Source of the DNA: Nemertoderma westbladi
Taxonomy: Eukaryota > Xenacoelomorpha > Nemertodermatida > Nemertodermatidae
Reading direction: 5' to 3'
DNA: 40,870 nt
Assembly (NCBI GenBank): GCA_032718475.1
Contig: JAUCBJ010000932.1
Span: 1 to 40,870, forward strand
A program made the translations under genes and the position numbers. Shown here piece by piece: positions 10,676 through 23,138 of the stretch; within the stretch, counting starts at the first letter, position 1; every line of letters starts with the position of its first letter. The notes beneath the pieces are model-generated. The model did not search any database, had not been told where the DNA came from, and saw nothing but the letters and a program-made list of their open reading frames with translations.

Positions 10676-13600
10676 GTAAGTTTTGTAATTAACACTACCG
10701 GTATTTCAGTATTTTCGGGTCTGCATTGACGACTTCTGGCATCACCTGGTCTCTGATTTGTTTTGATACAGAGACTAAGCGATAGTTTAGTGATTATCCA
10801 GCGTCAGGTTCTAGGCGACCTTCTCTTTAAACTGTCTCTATAATACTGTCTGACTGTACCTGCGGTAGTACAGTAGTAATATGGCATAAATTTGGTTTAA
10901 ATTAACCCCCACAAAAGGGCGCGTCTTAATTATTTCGGGGGGGGGGGGGGGGGGGGAGATTAATAATTAACATTAATTATTCCTCCTATTTTTTAGAGAA
11001 TGCTATAAATACACACATTTATGTGCTTTTATCTCCCCCCAGCGATTGGCTGATATAGGAGGGAATTTAATGTTCGCAAGTATTATGTTATTTTAATAAA
11101 TCCTCCGATTAATGATTGGTTGAAAGAGGACACGTCTTTAATTGCACAACTTTGTTGTATTTATCCAGCCCCTAGCGATCGTGGATTGGATGATAGATAT
11201 ATATAGTTATACATTATGTAAAAACAACAACAATTTACTCTCGACATATTTGCTTGCGTTATTTTTGCTCTCGATATTTTTACTCGCGTTATTTTTACTC
11301 TCGATATTTTTCAATATAACCATATAAAACGTAATTACACTATGTACAACTTTGCCGAGAGCGAGACAATACTTCGACTCAACCGTAAAGATGTAGCTAG
11401 CTAGCTATCTACAGTACAAATAATAAAACGCAATCACAGTATGTACAACTTTACCAAGAGCGTGGCAATGCCCGACGCAATGATAACGATGTAGCTATGT
11501 ACAGTACAATTAATTAAACGTAATTACAGTATACATTAAATTATTATAAATTATTAACTTAAGCTGTAGGACTATTTTGTATTTGTACCTATTTTTACAT
11601 TGCATACGGAGGTGAGATTTAACTGCAGATTTAAAAGAATGTTAATTATCTGGGTTTTTTGTTACATTAGGCAGAGCGTTCCAATTTTTAATACCCTTAA
11701 AAAAAAGTAGGTATCAGTTTCGAAGGATTTAAAATTCGGGAAGTAATATATGATCTACCAGTTTTAAACGCTAGGGGAGGATTTAATACAACATACATGC
11801 GGTAGTTATTTATTTAAATTCCCTCGTATTTCAACCAATCGCCAGCGGGGGGGGGGGGGGGGATAAAATTACATAAATTACAGCCTTTATTTCATCCCAA
11901 AAAATAAGAAGAGAAATTAATCAATTTATGAATTATTTCACCAACTAAATAATAAATCGGCCCTTTTGGGGGTGAAATAAATGTTTTTACATGCGATTTA
12001 ATGTAGTCAGTGTTTTTAAACAAAATGTATGCTTAGTAGTAATATCAAGTGTTCCCTTATCCTACAATCTTTCTGCCGCCATGCCGGACTGAGATTCAGC
12101 TAATACTATGCCTACATTACATTACAGGTGGATTTTTTAAGTTTCGTAATTTCAAATTTTATTTTTCCTAATTTCACCAATAGATGCAACAAAAGAAATG
12201 TTACGTTACAATAGTGAACATGGGGAACTCACAGCTACCACTAACGTGCATGCCAGACACGAGATTAATATGAAACTATTTAGGGCTCAAAGGAATTTCT
12301 ACCTAACTGGATTTTCCATATTTTTTGGATTGTAAGTTCAAATTTAAGTTTATATTATTGTTTGTTATACATTTTACATGATAATTAATGCATTGTGATA
12401 ATGGTCAGTGCCAGTGGTCGGTCACAATAGAAAGGTTTCTACGTAAACAATCTAATTTTAATATCGTATTAGTATTGTAAGCGCTTGCATATTGTATTGT
12501 GGTGTTTGTTGTGTATATCTCGTGTGCAGACAGCTTTAAAGATACCTTAGCAAACTACCTATCGGTGACGTCATCATGATCACATAAAAAAGGCACAAAC
12601 TACATAGAATCTAACACAGCCTTATAAGTAGAGTGTGACCTCCCCAAGAACTATTCGCCCCAGGTATTGTGGGCATGGATTTAGGGCGAATGGGCTCAGA
12701 CCGATTCGTCGTAGGGTATCTTACTCACATAATGATTTTATTTAATGTTCTAGCTATTATTCTTCCAGTTACAATGATTTTAGAAAAGATTTCAAAATAT
12801 TTAATAATATTTGGAATAATATTAGTTAGAACATTGAATAGAATCATATGCAGATAGTAGGCGTATCAACTGCGGAGATGGAACGACCCGAAGACTTTGA
12901 TACGGCACCAAATATATACAAGTCGCTTAGGGTGTAGCGACTTGATACTCAACACAACAAAGGGTGATGGTTTACAACTCAAATACATTCACAACCAAAT
13001 GTATTTTTATTATTATTATTACAGCGTGATCAACCGCCTTTGTACGCTAATCTCTTACCACGCGACCTTAGTCGCATCCAGTGCGGCCGCTATCAAACAG
13101 GCGGAGGGCGCCTCCAGTGTAGCCCAATCGATGATTAATGAAAACGATATTCTGCGTAAACGCAACGCGGAGCTCGCGACTGGGGGGGACGCGGGTGATG
13201 ACGTCAGCGTCGGAGAGGTTCGGAGAGACGATAGTGCGGAATTGGTCGAGGTCAAAAAAGGTGGGAATAATTATTTATTTCCGGGGGAAAATGTTACTTT
13301 TATTACCCGCCGACCTTGTCGTTGTATCAAGTGGTAATAAATAATAAGTACAGTTTGGTCCTGTTATTACGCACAAACTCTGACGACATATTTCCAGTGC
13401 GCCCCCCCCCCCCCCCCCCCCCCCCCAGGAACTATACTCCCCGGAGACAGTAGACACTTGTACTCATTTAGCTCCAACTTTATGATGAAAGGCGGAGAGA
13501 GCGGCCTGGCTTGTCCCTTTTATGAATATCTTAATTAGATTGCCTACCTACAACGCCTGCCGCTCTATTAAGATTATTATCTATTAAGAGTCAGTTGGTA

Positions 13601-13954
13601 GATAAATTTTAATATTATACTAATCCTTAGTAATTACACTTATTTACTGAACTACAGAAGCTTTTCAGAAATGCATCCAACATATTGTTTTTCTTTTACA
13701 ATATTTTACGGTAAATTAAGCAATGAGAGGAGAGCAAGGACCACTAGGATCTATAGCGGTAGTTTAAGATAAAGCACGTTAATTGATTGGTTGATGTCCG
13801 TTATATTCTAGAACTTTCCATTGCGCGGGCCGATTTAACGGCGATGAAAAAGCAGTCGGAGAATCTGGGCGTTGAATACGATCGTGTTTGCGAAGCGCTG
13901 GCCAAACTACAGAGAGAAACCGACCCGTCGTTAGGCAACAAGAAGGATAACTAA
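10483..13954 (+). CDS. BCAP31: B-cell receptor-associated protein 31-like (BAP31) gene, 4 exons
   Basis: Exons 10483-10675, 12184-12331, 13025-13260 and 13812-13954 sum to 720 nt, i.e. 239 residues plus stop; human BAP31 is 246. All introns are GT..AG and phases match. BAP31 proteins are ER membrane chaperone/sorting factors that handle export and quality control of membrane proteins and take part in ER-mitochondria apoptosis signalling. Visible features: TM1 about 5-26 ending CIPFI, then WQKVFRSRL, TM2 48-64, the family hallmark MKLFRAQRNFYLTGFS at 94-109 leading into TM3, RLCTLISYHATLVAS, an EN-D coiled-coil region, and MKKQSENLGVEYDRV near 203-217. The C-terminus is KKDN, a KKXX ER-retrieval signal as in the vertebrate protein. 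The ATG at 10483 was chosen because it aligns with the family start. BCAP29 is the close alternative, since invertebrates often have one gene for both. Confidence 0.93.
10895..11985. repeat. Fold-back (MITE-like) element in BCAP31 intron 1
   Basis: Left sequences TTAACCCCCACAAAAGGGC (about 10903) and CCCCAGCGATTGGCTGATAT with GGGAATTTAA (about 11036-11072) are mirrored on the right by AAATTCCCTCGTATTTCAAC, CAATCGCCAGCGGGG (about 11816-11850) and GGCCCTTTTGGGGGTGAAAT (about 11959). The arms are roughly 150-180 bp and diverged, and each carries a G run (G20 at 10937-10956, G16 at 11847-11862). No target duplication was identified, so the ends are approximate. Confidence 0.5.
11238..11520 (+). 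repeat. Small tandem duplications in BCAP31 intron 1
   Basis: First, about three imperfect copies of TTACTCGCGTTATTTTTACT-like units at 11238-11315. Second, two imperfect copies of about 95 bp starting near 11327 and 11424, sharing TATGTACAACTTT and GATGTAGCTA. Both are intronic and noncoding. Confidence 0.65.
12184..12331 (+). CDS. BCAP31: BCAP31-like exon 2
   Basis: Acceptor TTTCACCAATAG ends at 12183; donor GTAAGT starts at 12332. The split codon makes an Asp joining DATKEMLRYNSE to exon 1. Encodes the lumenal/cytosolic link and the family signature MKLFRAQRNFYLTGF; ends in phase 2. It is too short to be obvious as an open frame on its own. Confidence 0.93.
13025..13260 (+). CDS. BCAP31: BCAP31-like exon 3
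   Basis: Acceptor is a long pyrimidine tract ending TTATTACAG at 13024. Encodes VINRLCTLISYHATLVAS (matches the vertebrate RRLVTLISQQATLLAS region), then KQAEGASSVAQSMINEND, and a Gly/Asp-rich linker. The donor GTGGGA at 13261 is weak but is in the right phase (1) to join exon 4. Confidence 0.9.
13402..13426 (+). repeat. C25 homopolymer in BCAP31 intron 3
   Basis: A run of 25 C residues (G on the other strand), about 140 bases after exon 3. The complementary G run is on the template strand; the earlier introns carry G runs on the coding strand. Confidence 0.9.
13812..13954 (+). CDS. BCAP31: BCAP31-like exon 4 (C-terminus)
   Basis: Acceptor TATATTCTAG ends at 13811. Encodes the final coiled coil (LSIARADLTAMKKQSENL, VEYDRVCEALAKLQRE) and ends GNKKDN then TAA at 13952-13954. 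The KK at positions -4 and -3 fits the KKXX coat-protein-I retrieval rule. Confidence 0.93.
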
Positions 13955-14019
13955 TAAACAATATAAATAAACAGATCAGTCGCTAGGCAATGAAAAGGAA
14001 CAACTATTAAACAAATAAA
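13953..14019 (+). promoter_or_regulatory. Candidate poly(A) signals of the BCAP31-like gene
   Basis: AATAAA hexamers occur at 13953-13958 (overlapping the stop codon), 13966-13971 and 14014-14019. The first would give almost no 3' UTR, so one of the later two is more likely used. Which one is active cannot be told from sequence. Confidence 0.5.
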
Positions 14020-15831
14020 CATCAACGTTTTTGTATTGGAATACTTGTTATAGCTAATATGTAGAAATTCACAACTTATTTTATTGTGCTGCTAACTATA
14101 TAATTATATAATTATATTAATTATTATATTTCCAATTATGTTTCGAAAGACAATAGCAAATGGTACAGTTTTATTTTTGGGAGTAATCAATTAATCAATC
14201 AGCTATTATTTGCGTTTATTTAACACTAGAAAGGCCAAGTGTGTGAATTTTGACACACCATTATTCAGTTTAAATTCACACCAATTGTCTGTCTATTTGA
14301 GCCATATTATTCACAATATAGCACCAAATCTCAGCAGCTCAGTTGAGCCTATATGAGTCATAACAACATATTTGCAGTATAGCATGATCGATTATGCTAT
14401 ACATAGCACAATGTAGCATATTGGCCTGTCTACCAGTCTATCAACACCAGACCCCAATAATTGCAGTTAAAAAGTTAGTCACAATGTATTTAGTCCTAAT
14501 TATGGTATTTTAGTTAACCATGCCATATTTTGACAGCATAGCATCATAAATAATGCTTTATAGCATATCATGCATAAATAATGCTATATATAGCATATCA
14601 TAGCATAATATCAAAATTAAAATAATATAAATTCTGGACATTCAAAATAGCTGTAATTAGGTTGACTGGTTCTGTTATGTTCGGTTATTTAGGCTGGAAC
14701 ATAGCAACAGCTTTGTATCATAGCATTATAGACCATGCTATGTCGAACATAGCATGGCTATATTTGGTGATATTCGTAGTATTAAAATCAGTACCAATTG
14801 TCCATAAACCGGTTTCCAATAACACATTACATATTATATGTAATTTACATGTAATTACAATGTTTAATCCTAATAAATATATAAGTTCAATATATATATA
14901 GGTATATATATATATATAGGTATAGGTATATATATACAATATATAGGTTCAATATTATTGTCTACCCTAAGCACTAAGGGGTTGTGCACAAATGATGTCA
15001 CGCTTTTGACTAAACTATGACTAAACAAGGAAGACACTCCACATATTCACTCATCCCATGGGAATGACCCTGGGTCTAACTCTACCTCGTCCTTTACTGT
15101 ATTTACCCAGTCAATGTGGTGTTCTTCATCTTTATCGCCACTTAGAATTAACACTTCATCACCTCGATTCGCGATTACTTAAATAGATTTCACTTTGGCT
15201 GTTGATGTTGGTGTTATGTATTTTATTTGTTCACCAAAGTGCTATTGTGACGTCACAAGTATAGCTAGTCAATCCAACCCCCGCCCCTCCCTCCCCATGC
15301 CACAAAATTGCACCACCCCCCCCCCCCCCCCCCCCCCCCCCTTCGACCGTAACATAATTTGTGGACGGCCCCTAATGCGTCCGGGATCCGGATTGTATAT
15401 GGTTATAAAGTTAGTAAAGTACACAGCAGAGTGGCAAATATTATTTCGAAGAATGTAAAAAATAGTAATACAAATATGAATTTAGCTTTTCGTTATTTTT
15501 ACTAAGGTGTAGGTGGTCTTCTTCGTGTTATTTTAATATATTTTTTTCAGAGGAATTACTAGAGAGAAACTAAATATCAGTTGGGCGATTATTTACTTGT
15601 GCGACTATACAAGTACTATAAGTGTTAGACCACAAAAAACTTGTATGGTCGCTGCTGCGTTGCATGCGGCCCTACAGTAATATATCAGAAAAGGGTTGCT
15701 ATTCAATGACACCCCGGAACTATATTGAATTCAAGTTGTTGGTAAATATTAGTTTTACAAATAACTATTGATACAGTCCTACACGTACTCACCGGTACTC
15801 ACCACATGATACAGTTAGGTACAAAGCAAAA
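14020..15831. other. Intergenic region between the BCAP31-like gene and the 34-bp array
   Basis: No gene is supported. From about 14350 to 14760 the word ATAGCAT and its complement ATGCTAT recur many times. A (TA)n/TATAGG microsatellite occupies 14880-14945. A C26 run is at 15316-15341, just before TTCGACCGTAAC. The small frames at 14662, 14718 and 15195 show no family resemblance. Confidence 0.55.
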
Positions 15832-18800
15832 AAGTTAGTTCTGTACATAAATGTTACATTCTTTACCGTTAGTTCTGTACATAATTGTTACATTCTTTAC
15901 CGTTAGTTCTGTACATAAATGTTACATTCTTTACCGTTAGTTCTGTACATAAATGTTACATTCTTTACCGTTAGTTCTGTAAATAATTGTTACGTTCTTT
16001 ACCGTTAGTTCTGTACATAATTGTTACATTCTTTACCTAGTTCTGTACATAAATGTTACATTCTTAACCGTTAGTTATGTACATAAATGTTACATTCTTT
16101 ACCGTTAGTTCTATACATAAATGTTACATTCTTTACCTAGTTCTGTACATAAATGTTACATTCTTTACCGTTAGTTCTGTACATAATTGTTACATTCTTT
16201 ACCGTTAGTTCTGTACATAAATGTTACATTCTTTACCGTTAGTTCTGTACATAAATGTTACATTCTTTACCGTTAGTTCTGTAAATAATTGTTACGTTCT
16301 TTACCGTTAATTCTGTACATAAATGTTACATTCTTCACCGTTAGTTCGTTCTGTACATAAATGTTACATTCTTTACCTAGTTCTGTACATAAATGTTACG
16401 TTCTTTACCGTTAGTTCTGTACATAAATGTTACATTCTTTACCGTTAGTTCTGTACATAAATGTTACATTCTTTACCGTTAGTTCTGTACATAAATGTTA
16501 CATTCTTTACCTAGTTCTGTACATAAATGTTACTTTCTTTACCGTTAGTTCGTTCTGTACATATATGTTACATTCTTTACCGTTAGTTCTGTACATAAAT
16601 GTTACATTCTTTACCGTTAGTTCTGTACATAAATGTTACATTCTTTACCGTTAGTTCTGTACATAAATGTTACATTCTTTACCGTTAGTTCTGTACATAA
16701 ATGTTACATTCTTTACCGTTAGTTCTGTACATAAATGTTACGTTCTTTACCGTTAGTTCTGTACATAAATGTTACATTCTTTACCGTTAGTTCTGTACAT
16801 AAATGTTACATTCTTTACCGTTAGTTCTGTACATAAATGTTACATTCTTTACCGTTAGTTCTGTACATAAATGTTACGTTCTTTACCGTTAGTTCTGTAC
16901 ATAAATGTTACATTCTTTACCGTTAGTTCTGTACATAAATGTTACATTCTTTACCGTTAGTTCTGTACATAAATGTTACATTCTTTACCGTTAGTTCTGT
17001 ACATAAATGTTACATTCTTTACCGTTAGTTCTGTACATAAATGTTACATTCTTTCACCGTTACTAGTTACTGTACATAAATGTTACATTCTTTACCGTTA
17101 GTTCTGTACATAAATGTTACATTCTTTACCGTTAGTTCTGTACATAAATGTTACATTCTTTACCTAGTTCTGTACATAAATGTTACTTTCTTTACCGTTA
17201 GTTCGTTCTGTACATATATGTTACATTCTTTACCGTTAGTTCTGTACATAAATGTTACATTCTTTACCGTTAGTTCTGTACATAAATGTTACATTCTTTA
17301 CCGTTAGTTCTGTACATAAATGTTACATTCTTTACCGTTAGTTCTGTACATAAATGTTACATTCTTTACCGTTAGTTCTGTACATAAATGTTACATTCTT
17401 TACCGTTAGTTCTGTACATAAATGTTACATTCTTTACCGTTAGTTCTCTACATAAATGTTACGTTCTTTACCGTTAGTTCTGTACATAAATGTTACATTC
17501 TTTACCGTTAGTTCTGTACATAAATGTTACATTCTTTACCGTTAGTTCTGTACATAAATGTTACGTTCTTTACCGTTAGTTCTGTACATAAATGTTACAT
17601 TCTTTACCTAGTTCTGTACATAAATGTTACGTTCTTTACCGTTAGTTCTGTACATAAATGTTACATTCTTTACCGTTAGTTCTGTACATAAATGTTACGT
17701 TCTTTACCGTTAGTTCTGTACATAAATGTTACATTCTTTACCTAGTTCTGTACATAAATGTTACTTTCTTTACCGTTAGTTCGTTCTGTACATATATGTT
17801 ACTTTCTTTACCGTTGGTTCTGTACATAAATGTTACATTCTTTACCGTTAGTTCTGTACATAAATGTTACATTCTTTACCGTTAGTTCTGTACATAAATG
17901 TTACATTCTTTACCGTTAGTTCTCTACATAAATGTTACATTCTTTACCGTTAGTTCTCTACATAAATGTTACATTCTTTACCGTTACTAGTTCTGTACAT
18001 AAATGTTACATTCTTTACCGTTAGTTCTGTACATAAATGTTACATTCTTTACCGTTAGTTCTCTACATAAATGTTACATTCTTTACCGTTAGTTCTGTAC
18101 ATAAATGTTACATTCTTTACCGTTAGTTCTGTACATAAATGTTACATTCTTTACCGTTAGTTCTCTACATAAATGTTACATTCTTTACCGTTAGTTCTCT
18201 ACATAAATGTTACATTCTTTACCGTTAGTTCTGTACATAAATGTTACATTCTTTACCGTTAGTTCTGTACATAAATGTTACATTCTTTACCGTTAGTTCT
18301 CTACATAAATGTTACATTCTTTACCGTTAGTTCTGTACATAAATGTTACATTCTTTACCGTTAGTTCTCTACATAAATGTTACATTCTTTACCGTTAGTT
18401 CTGTACATAAATGTTACATTCTTTACCGTTAGTTCTGTACATAAATGTTACATTCTTTACCGTTAGTTCTGTACATAAATGTTACATTCTTTACCGTTAG
18501 TTCTGTACATAAATGTTACATTCTTTACCGTTAGTTCTGTACATAAATGTTACATTCTTTACCGTTAGTTCTCTACATAAATGTTACATTCTTTACCGTT
18601 AGTTCTGTACATAAATGTTACATTCTTTACCGTTAGTTCTGTACATAAATGTTACATTCTTTACCGTTAGTTCTGTACATAAATGTTACATTCTTTACCG
18701 TTAGTTCTGTACATAAATGTTACATTCTTTACCGTTAGTTCTGTACATAAATGTTACATTCTTTACCGTTAGTTCTGTACATAAATGTTACATTCTTTAC

Positions 18801-21128
18801 CGTTAGTTCTCTACATAAATGTTACATTCTTTACCGTTAGTTCTGTACATAAATGTTACATTCTTTACCGTTAGTTCTGTACATAAATGTTACATTCTTT
18901 ACCGTTAGTTCTGTACATAAATGTTACATTCTTTACCGTTAGTTCTGTACATAAATGTTACATTCTTTACCGTTAGTTCTGTACATAAATGTTACATTCT
19001 TTACCGTTAGTTCTCTACATAAATGTTACATTCTTTACCGTTAGTTCTGTACATAAATGTTACATTCTTTACCGTTAGTTCTCTACATAAATGTTACATT
19101 CTTTACCGTTAGTTCTGTACATAAATGTTACATTCTTTACCGTTAGTTCTGTACATAAATGTTACATTCTTTACCGTTAGTTCTGTACATAAATGTTACA
19201 TTCTTTACCGTTAGTTCTGTACATAAATGTTACATTCTTTACCGTTAGTTCTGTACATAAATGTTACATTCTTTACCGTTAGTTCTCTACATAAATGTTA
19301 CATTCTTTACCGTTAGTTCTGTACATAAATGTTACATTCTTTACCGTTAGTTCTGTACATAAATGTTACATTCTTTACCGTTAGTTCTGTACATAAATGT
19401 TACATTCTTTACCGTTAGTTCTGTACATAAATGTTACATTCTTTACCGTTAGTTCTGTACATAAATGTTACATTCTTTACCGTTAGTTCTGTACATAAAT
19501 GTTACATTCTTTACCGTTAGTTCTGTACATAAATGTTACATTCTTTACCGTTAGTTCTGTACATAAATGTTACATTCTTTACCGTTAGTTCTGTACATAA
19601 ATGTTACATTCTTTACCGTTAGTTCTGTACATAAATGTTACATTCTTTACCGTTAGTTCTGTACATAAATGTTACATTCTTTACCGTTAGTTCTCTACAT
19701 AAATGTTACATTCTTTACCGTTAGTTCTCTACATAAATGTTACATTCTTTACCGTTAGTTCTGTACATAAATGTTACATTCTTTACCGTTAGTTCTCTAC
19801 ATAAATGTTACATTCTTTACCGTTAGTTCTCTACATAAATGTTACGTTCTTTACCGTTAGTTCTGTACATAAATGTTACATTCTTTACCTAGTTCTGTAC
19901 ATAAATGTTACTTTCTTTACCGTTAGTTCGTTCTGTACATATATGTTACATTCTTTACCGTTAGTTCTGTACATAAATGTTACATTCTTTACCGTTAGTT
20001 CTGTACATAAATGTTACATTCTTTCCCGTTACTAGTTATGTACATAAATGTTACATTCTTTACCGTTAGTTCTGTAAATAATTGTTACGTTCTTTACCGT
20101 TAGTTCTGTACATAAATGTTACATTCTTTACCGTTAGTTCTGTAAATAATTGTTACGTTCTTTACCGTTAGTTCTGTACATAATTGTTTCATTCTTTACC
20201 GTTAGTTCTGTACATAAATGTTACATTCTTTACCGTTAGTTCTGTAAATAATTGTTACGTTCTTTACCGTTAGTTCTGTACATAATTGTTACGTTCTTTA
20301 CCGTTAGTTCTGTAAATAAATGTTACATTCTTTACCGTTAGTTCTGTACATAAATGTTACATTCTTTACCGTTAGTTCTGTAAATAATTGTTACGTTCTT
20401 TACCGTTAGTTCTGTACATAAATGTTACATTCTTTACCGTTAGTTCGTTCTGTACATAAATGTTACGTTCTTTACCGTTAGTTCTGTAAATAAATGTTAC
20501 ATTCTTTACCGTTAGTTCTGTACATAAATGTTACATTCTTTACCGTTAGTTCTGTAAATAAATGTTACATTCTTTACCGTTAGTTCTGTACATAAATGTT
20601 ACATTCTTTACCGTTAGTTCTGTACATAAATGTTACATTCTTTACCGTTAGTTCTGTACATAAATGTTACATTCTTTACCGTTAGTTCTGTACATAAATG
20701 TTACATTCTTTACCGTTAGTTCTGTACATAAATGTTACATTCTTTACCGTTAGTTCTGTACATAAATGTTACATTCTTTACCGTTAGTTCTGTACATAAA
20801 TGTTACATTCTTTACCGTTAGTTCTGTACATAAATGTTACATTCTTTACCGTTAGTTCTGTACATAAATGTTACATTCTTTACCGTTAGTTCTGTAAATA
20901 ATTGTTACGTTCTTTACCGTTAGTTCTGTACATAAATGTTACATTCTTTACCGTTAGTTCTGTACATAAATGTTACGTTCTTTACCGTTAGTTCTGTACA
21001 TAATTGTTACATTCTTTACCGTTAGTTCTGTACATAAATGTTACATTCTTTACCGTTAGTTCGTTCTGTACATAAATGTTACATTCTTCACCGTTAGTTC
21101 GTTCTGTACATAAATGTTACATTCTTTA
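15832..21128 (+). repeat. 34-bp minisatellite, left block (about 155 units)
   Basis: Head-to-tail copies with a 34-bp period (for example CTGTAC at 15841 and 15875). The unit contains CTGTACATAAATGTTACATT followed by CTTTACCGTTAGTT. Common variants are a short unit ending TTTACCTAG (30 bp), a long unit with an extra GTTC (38 bp), a TGTAAATAATTG...ACGTTC variant, and about 17 CTCTACATA units confined to 17.4-19.85 kb. Since 34 is not a multiple of 3, the frames rotate; the 75-codon frames repeated through the block are translations of the array. There are no unique spacers. Part of the copy number may be mis-assembled. Confidence 0.97.
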
Positions 21129-23138
21129 GGCTCATTCCAAAGTAAAGTACGGGACATTCGTACACAATTTTGAACTTTGATTGCCTGTACAATGTTATCC
21201 ACAGCACATATGTGCACAAAATTGTGCTTGGATTAAACTTTCGAATATCAGCTTTGATTTCGCGAAGCTTATGGCGGGACTTAGTCACTTTTGAGAAAAT
21301 GCCAGCTTGTCCAATTAAGGTAAAGTACGGATTCGTACGAAATGGTATTTTTTAATTTATGATTTCAATTCTAAAATTTAGCGAATTGTGCGCAGGTACG
21401 GTGTTGAGTTGATGTTTAGGATAAAGCTGTATTATTAAGCTTAAATAAAAATATAAATATAAGACGAATTGCTGCATTGCTAATTTTTTACAGTGTGGTT
21501 TGTGTGGTAAAGTATGGGACATTGCTAAGTAAAGTACGGGACCTGTACGAATTTTATGGTCAAAATGGTCTCTTACACTTAATCTAACAGTAATTTCTGG
21601 ATAATTAGTGATAATAATGTGCAACTAAGTATTTCCAACCAAGATATGGATACAAAATGTGGGGCGGCCCACAAATTGACCCGAAGTCTTAGCATATGGG
21701 TGCCCTTAGGAGTTGTATGTCATCTGTCTAATTTTTGATCGCTAATACTGTATATCTCGGTCATTTTTAGATGAAATTAAACCAAACCTGGTACGTATGA
21801 AGTCTGTCAAAAGTTTAGAAAGAATCTGAAGTTTAAGGAATCAAAGGTCACATATCAGACAGTCTGTCTGTTGGTACCGATAGTTTCAAAATTTTGATAA
21901 AAACCGAAATAAGTCCGCCAATCATTGATGAAATATAACCAAACTTGGTATGTAGTCTGTAAAAAGTTTAGAATTTCTTTCCATTTTTTCTGAAAATGTA
22001 TCAATTACTGTACTTACCGATCTTCTTATCTGCTAAAAAACTAAATTTTTTGAAATTTGTTGTAAAGTACGGGACTTTACATGCATAAACTCAAAGATTA
22101 GTTAATTGAGGAATGATTCTTAGTTCAAATACATACTTCTATGCTTCCCCCTACCATCACCCTAAAGCATTATAACACTCCTGCCCTCCAGGTTTCATAT
22201 ATTACATTAATACAGTGCACTAATGTAATCGCCATTATAATGGTAAAGTATGGGACAATTTTCAATTGGCCGTTATGATGTTTCTGAGGGAGTAGATTAT
22301 GAAACTACAGGTAATTGTTTCTTAAGATGACGCAACAAAAACGTGCTTTGCATTCCACTGGGTGATTGGGCTTAGTTAGACTACTTCTCTGTGTATAAAT
22401 TAAAAATTTCACTATTTTTTGGTAAAGTATGGGACTTTACATGCATAAACCCAAGGATTTCTTGACTGAGGAATGATTCTCAGTTCAAATATAGACTCCT
22501 ATTCTTACGGCCGACTATGACCTTAGAGTATTATAACACTCCTGGCTTCACATATTACATTAATACAGTGCACTAATATAATCGCCATTTTGATGGTAAA
22601 GTATGGGACAATTTTCAATTGGCCGCCATGATATTTCTGAGGGAGTGAAGATGAAACTAATTGTTTTATACGATGACGCAACACAAACGTGCTTTGCATT
22701 CCACTGGGTGATTAGGCCGAGTTACATCTCTGTGAATAAACTAAAAATTTCACTATTTTAGGTAAAGTATGGGACATCACAAGATTAACTTTATCGATTT
22801 CATTACAGAGGAATGAAACACTGGTGAAATTAAATGAAACCAAAAAAATTCGAAAATGGGTTTGTTTTTGATTTGGTACATGCTCAGAAATGTTAATTTA
22901 TTGGTCATAGGAAGTGCCTACAGGAAACGAAACTTTTGCACACTTTTATTCACATTTTGTGCAGAGCAGGTGCATAATTTGTAATTCGACTATTTTTGAT
23001 AAACCACCTGTGTTGATACAATTTTTAGCACTGAATTCATGAAGTACGATAAATTTTGACCTAAAATAAGTATAAATTCAAAGCTACATCTCATTTTTAG
23101 AAATTAGTGGGGAGGTTGACCTTTTCATGGAATGAGCC
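21129..23138. mobile_element. 2.0-kb TIR element inserted in the minisatellite
   Basis: The 34-bp array is interrupted exactly inside a TTCTTTACCTAG unit. The insert starts GGCTCATTCCA and ends TGGAATGAGCC, an 11-bp perfect inverted repeat, and TTTA is present on both sides (21125-21128, 23139-23142), so the target duplication is 4 bp; removing the insert restores a normal unit. Inside, GTAAAGTAYGGGAC or a close variant occurs nine times, all in the same orientation, and about 350-bp units repeat in tandem from 22062. No transposase is recognisable. The superfamily is not assigned; TTAA-specific families are excluded by the target. Confidence 0.85.
22062..22780 (+). repeat. Tandem duplication of a 340-360 bp unit within the inserted element
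   Basis: GGGACTTTACATGCATAAAC occurs at 22071 and 22431 (offset 360) and the downstream sequence, including ATAATACAGTGCACTAAT-like and GGTAAAGTATGGGACAATTT words, is repeated in the same order. Motif copies at 22062, 22243, 22422, 22596 and 22762 mark about two units and a partial third. Confidence 0.8.

Noticed and set aside
12669-12857. 62-codon frame in BCAP31 intron 2
   Set aside because: It is AT-rich, has no family resemblance, and lies between two firmly placed exons.
13055-13457. Overlapping small frames around BCAP31 exon 3
   Set aside because: They are shadows of exon 3 or translations of the C25 run, with no family match.
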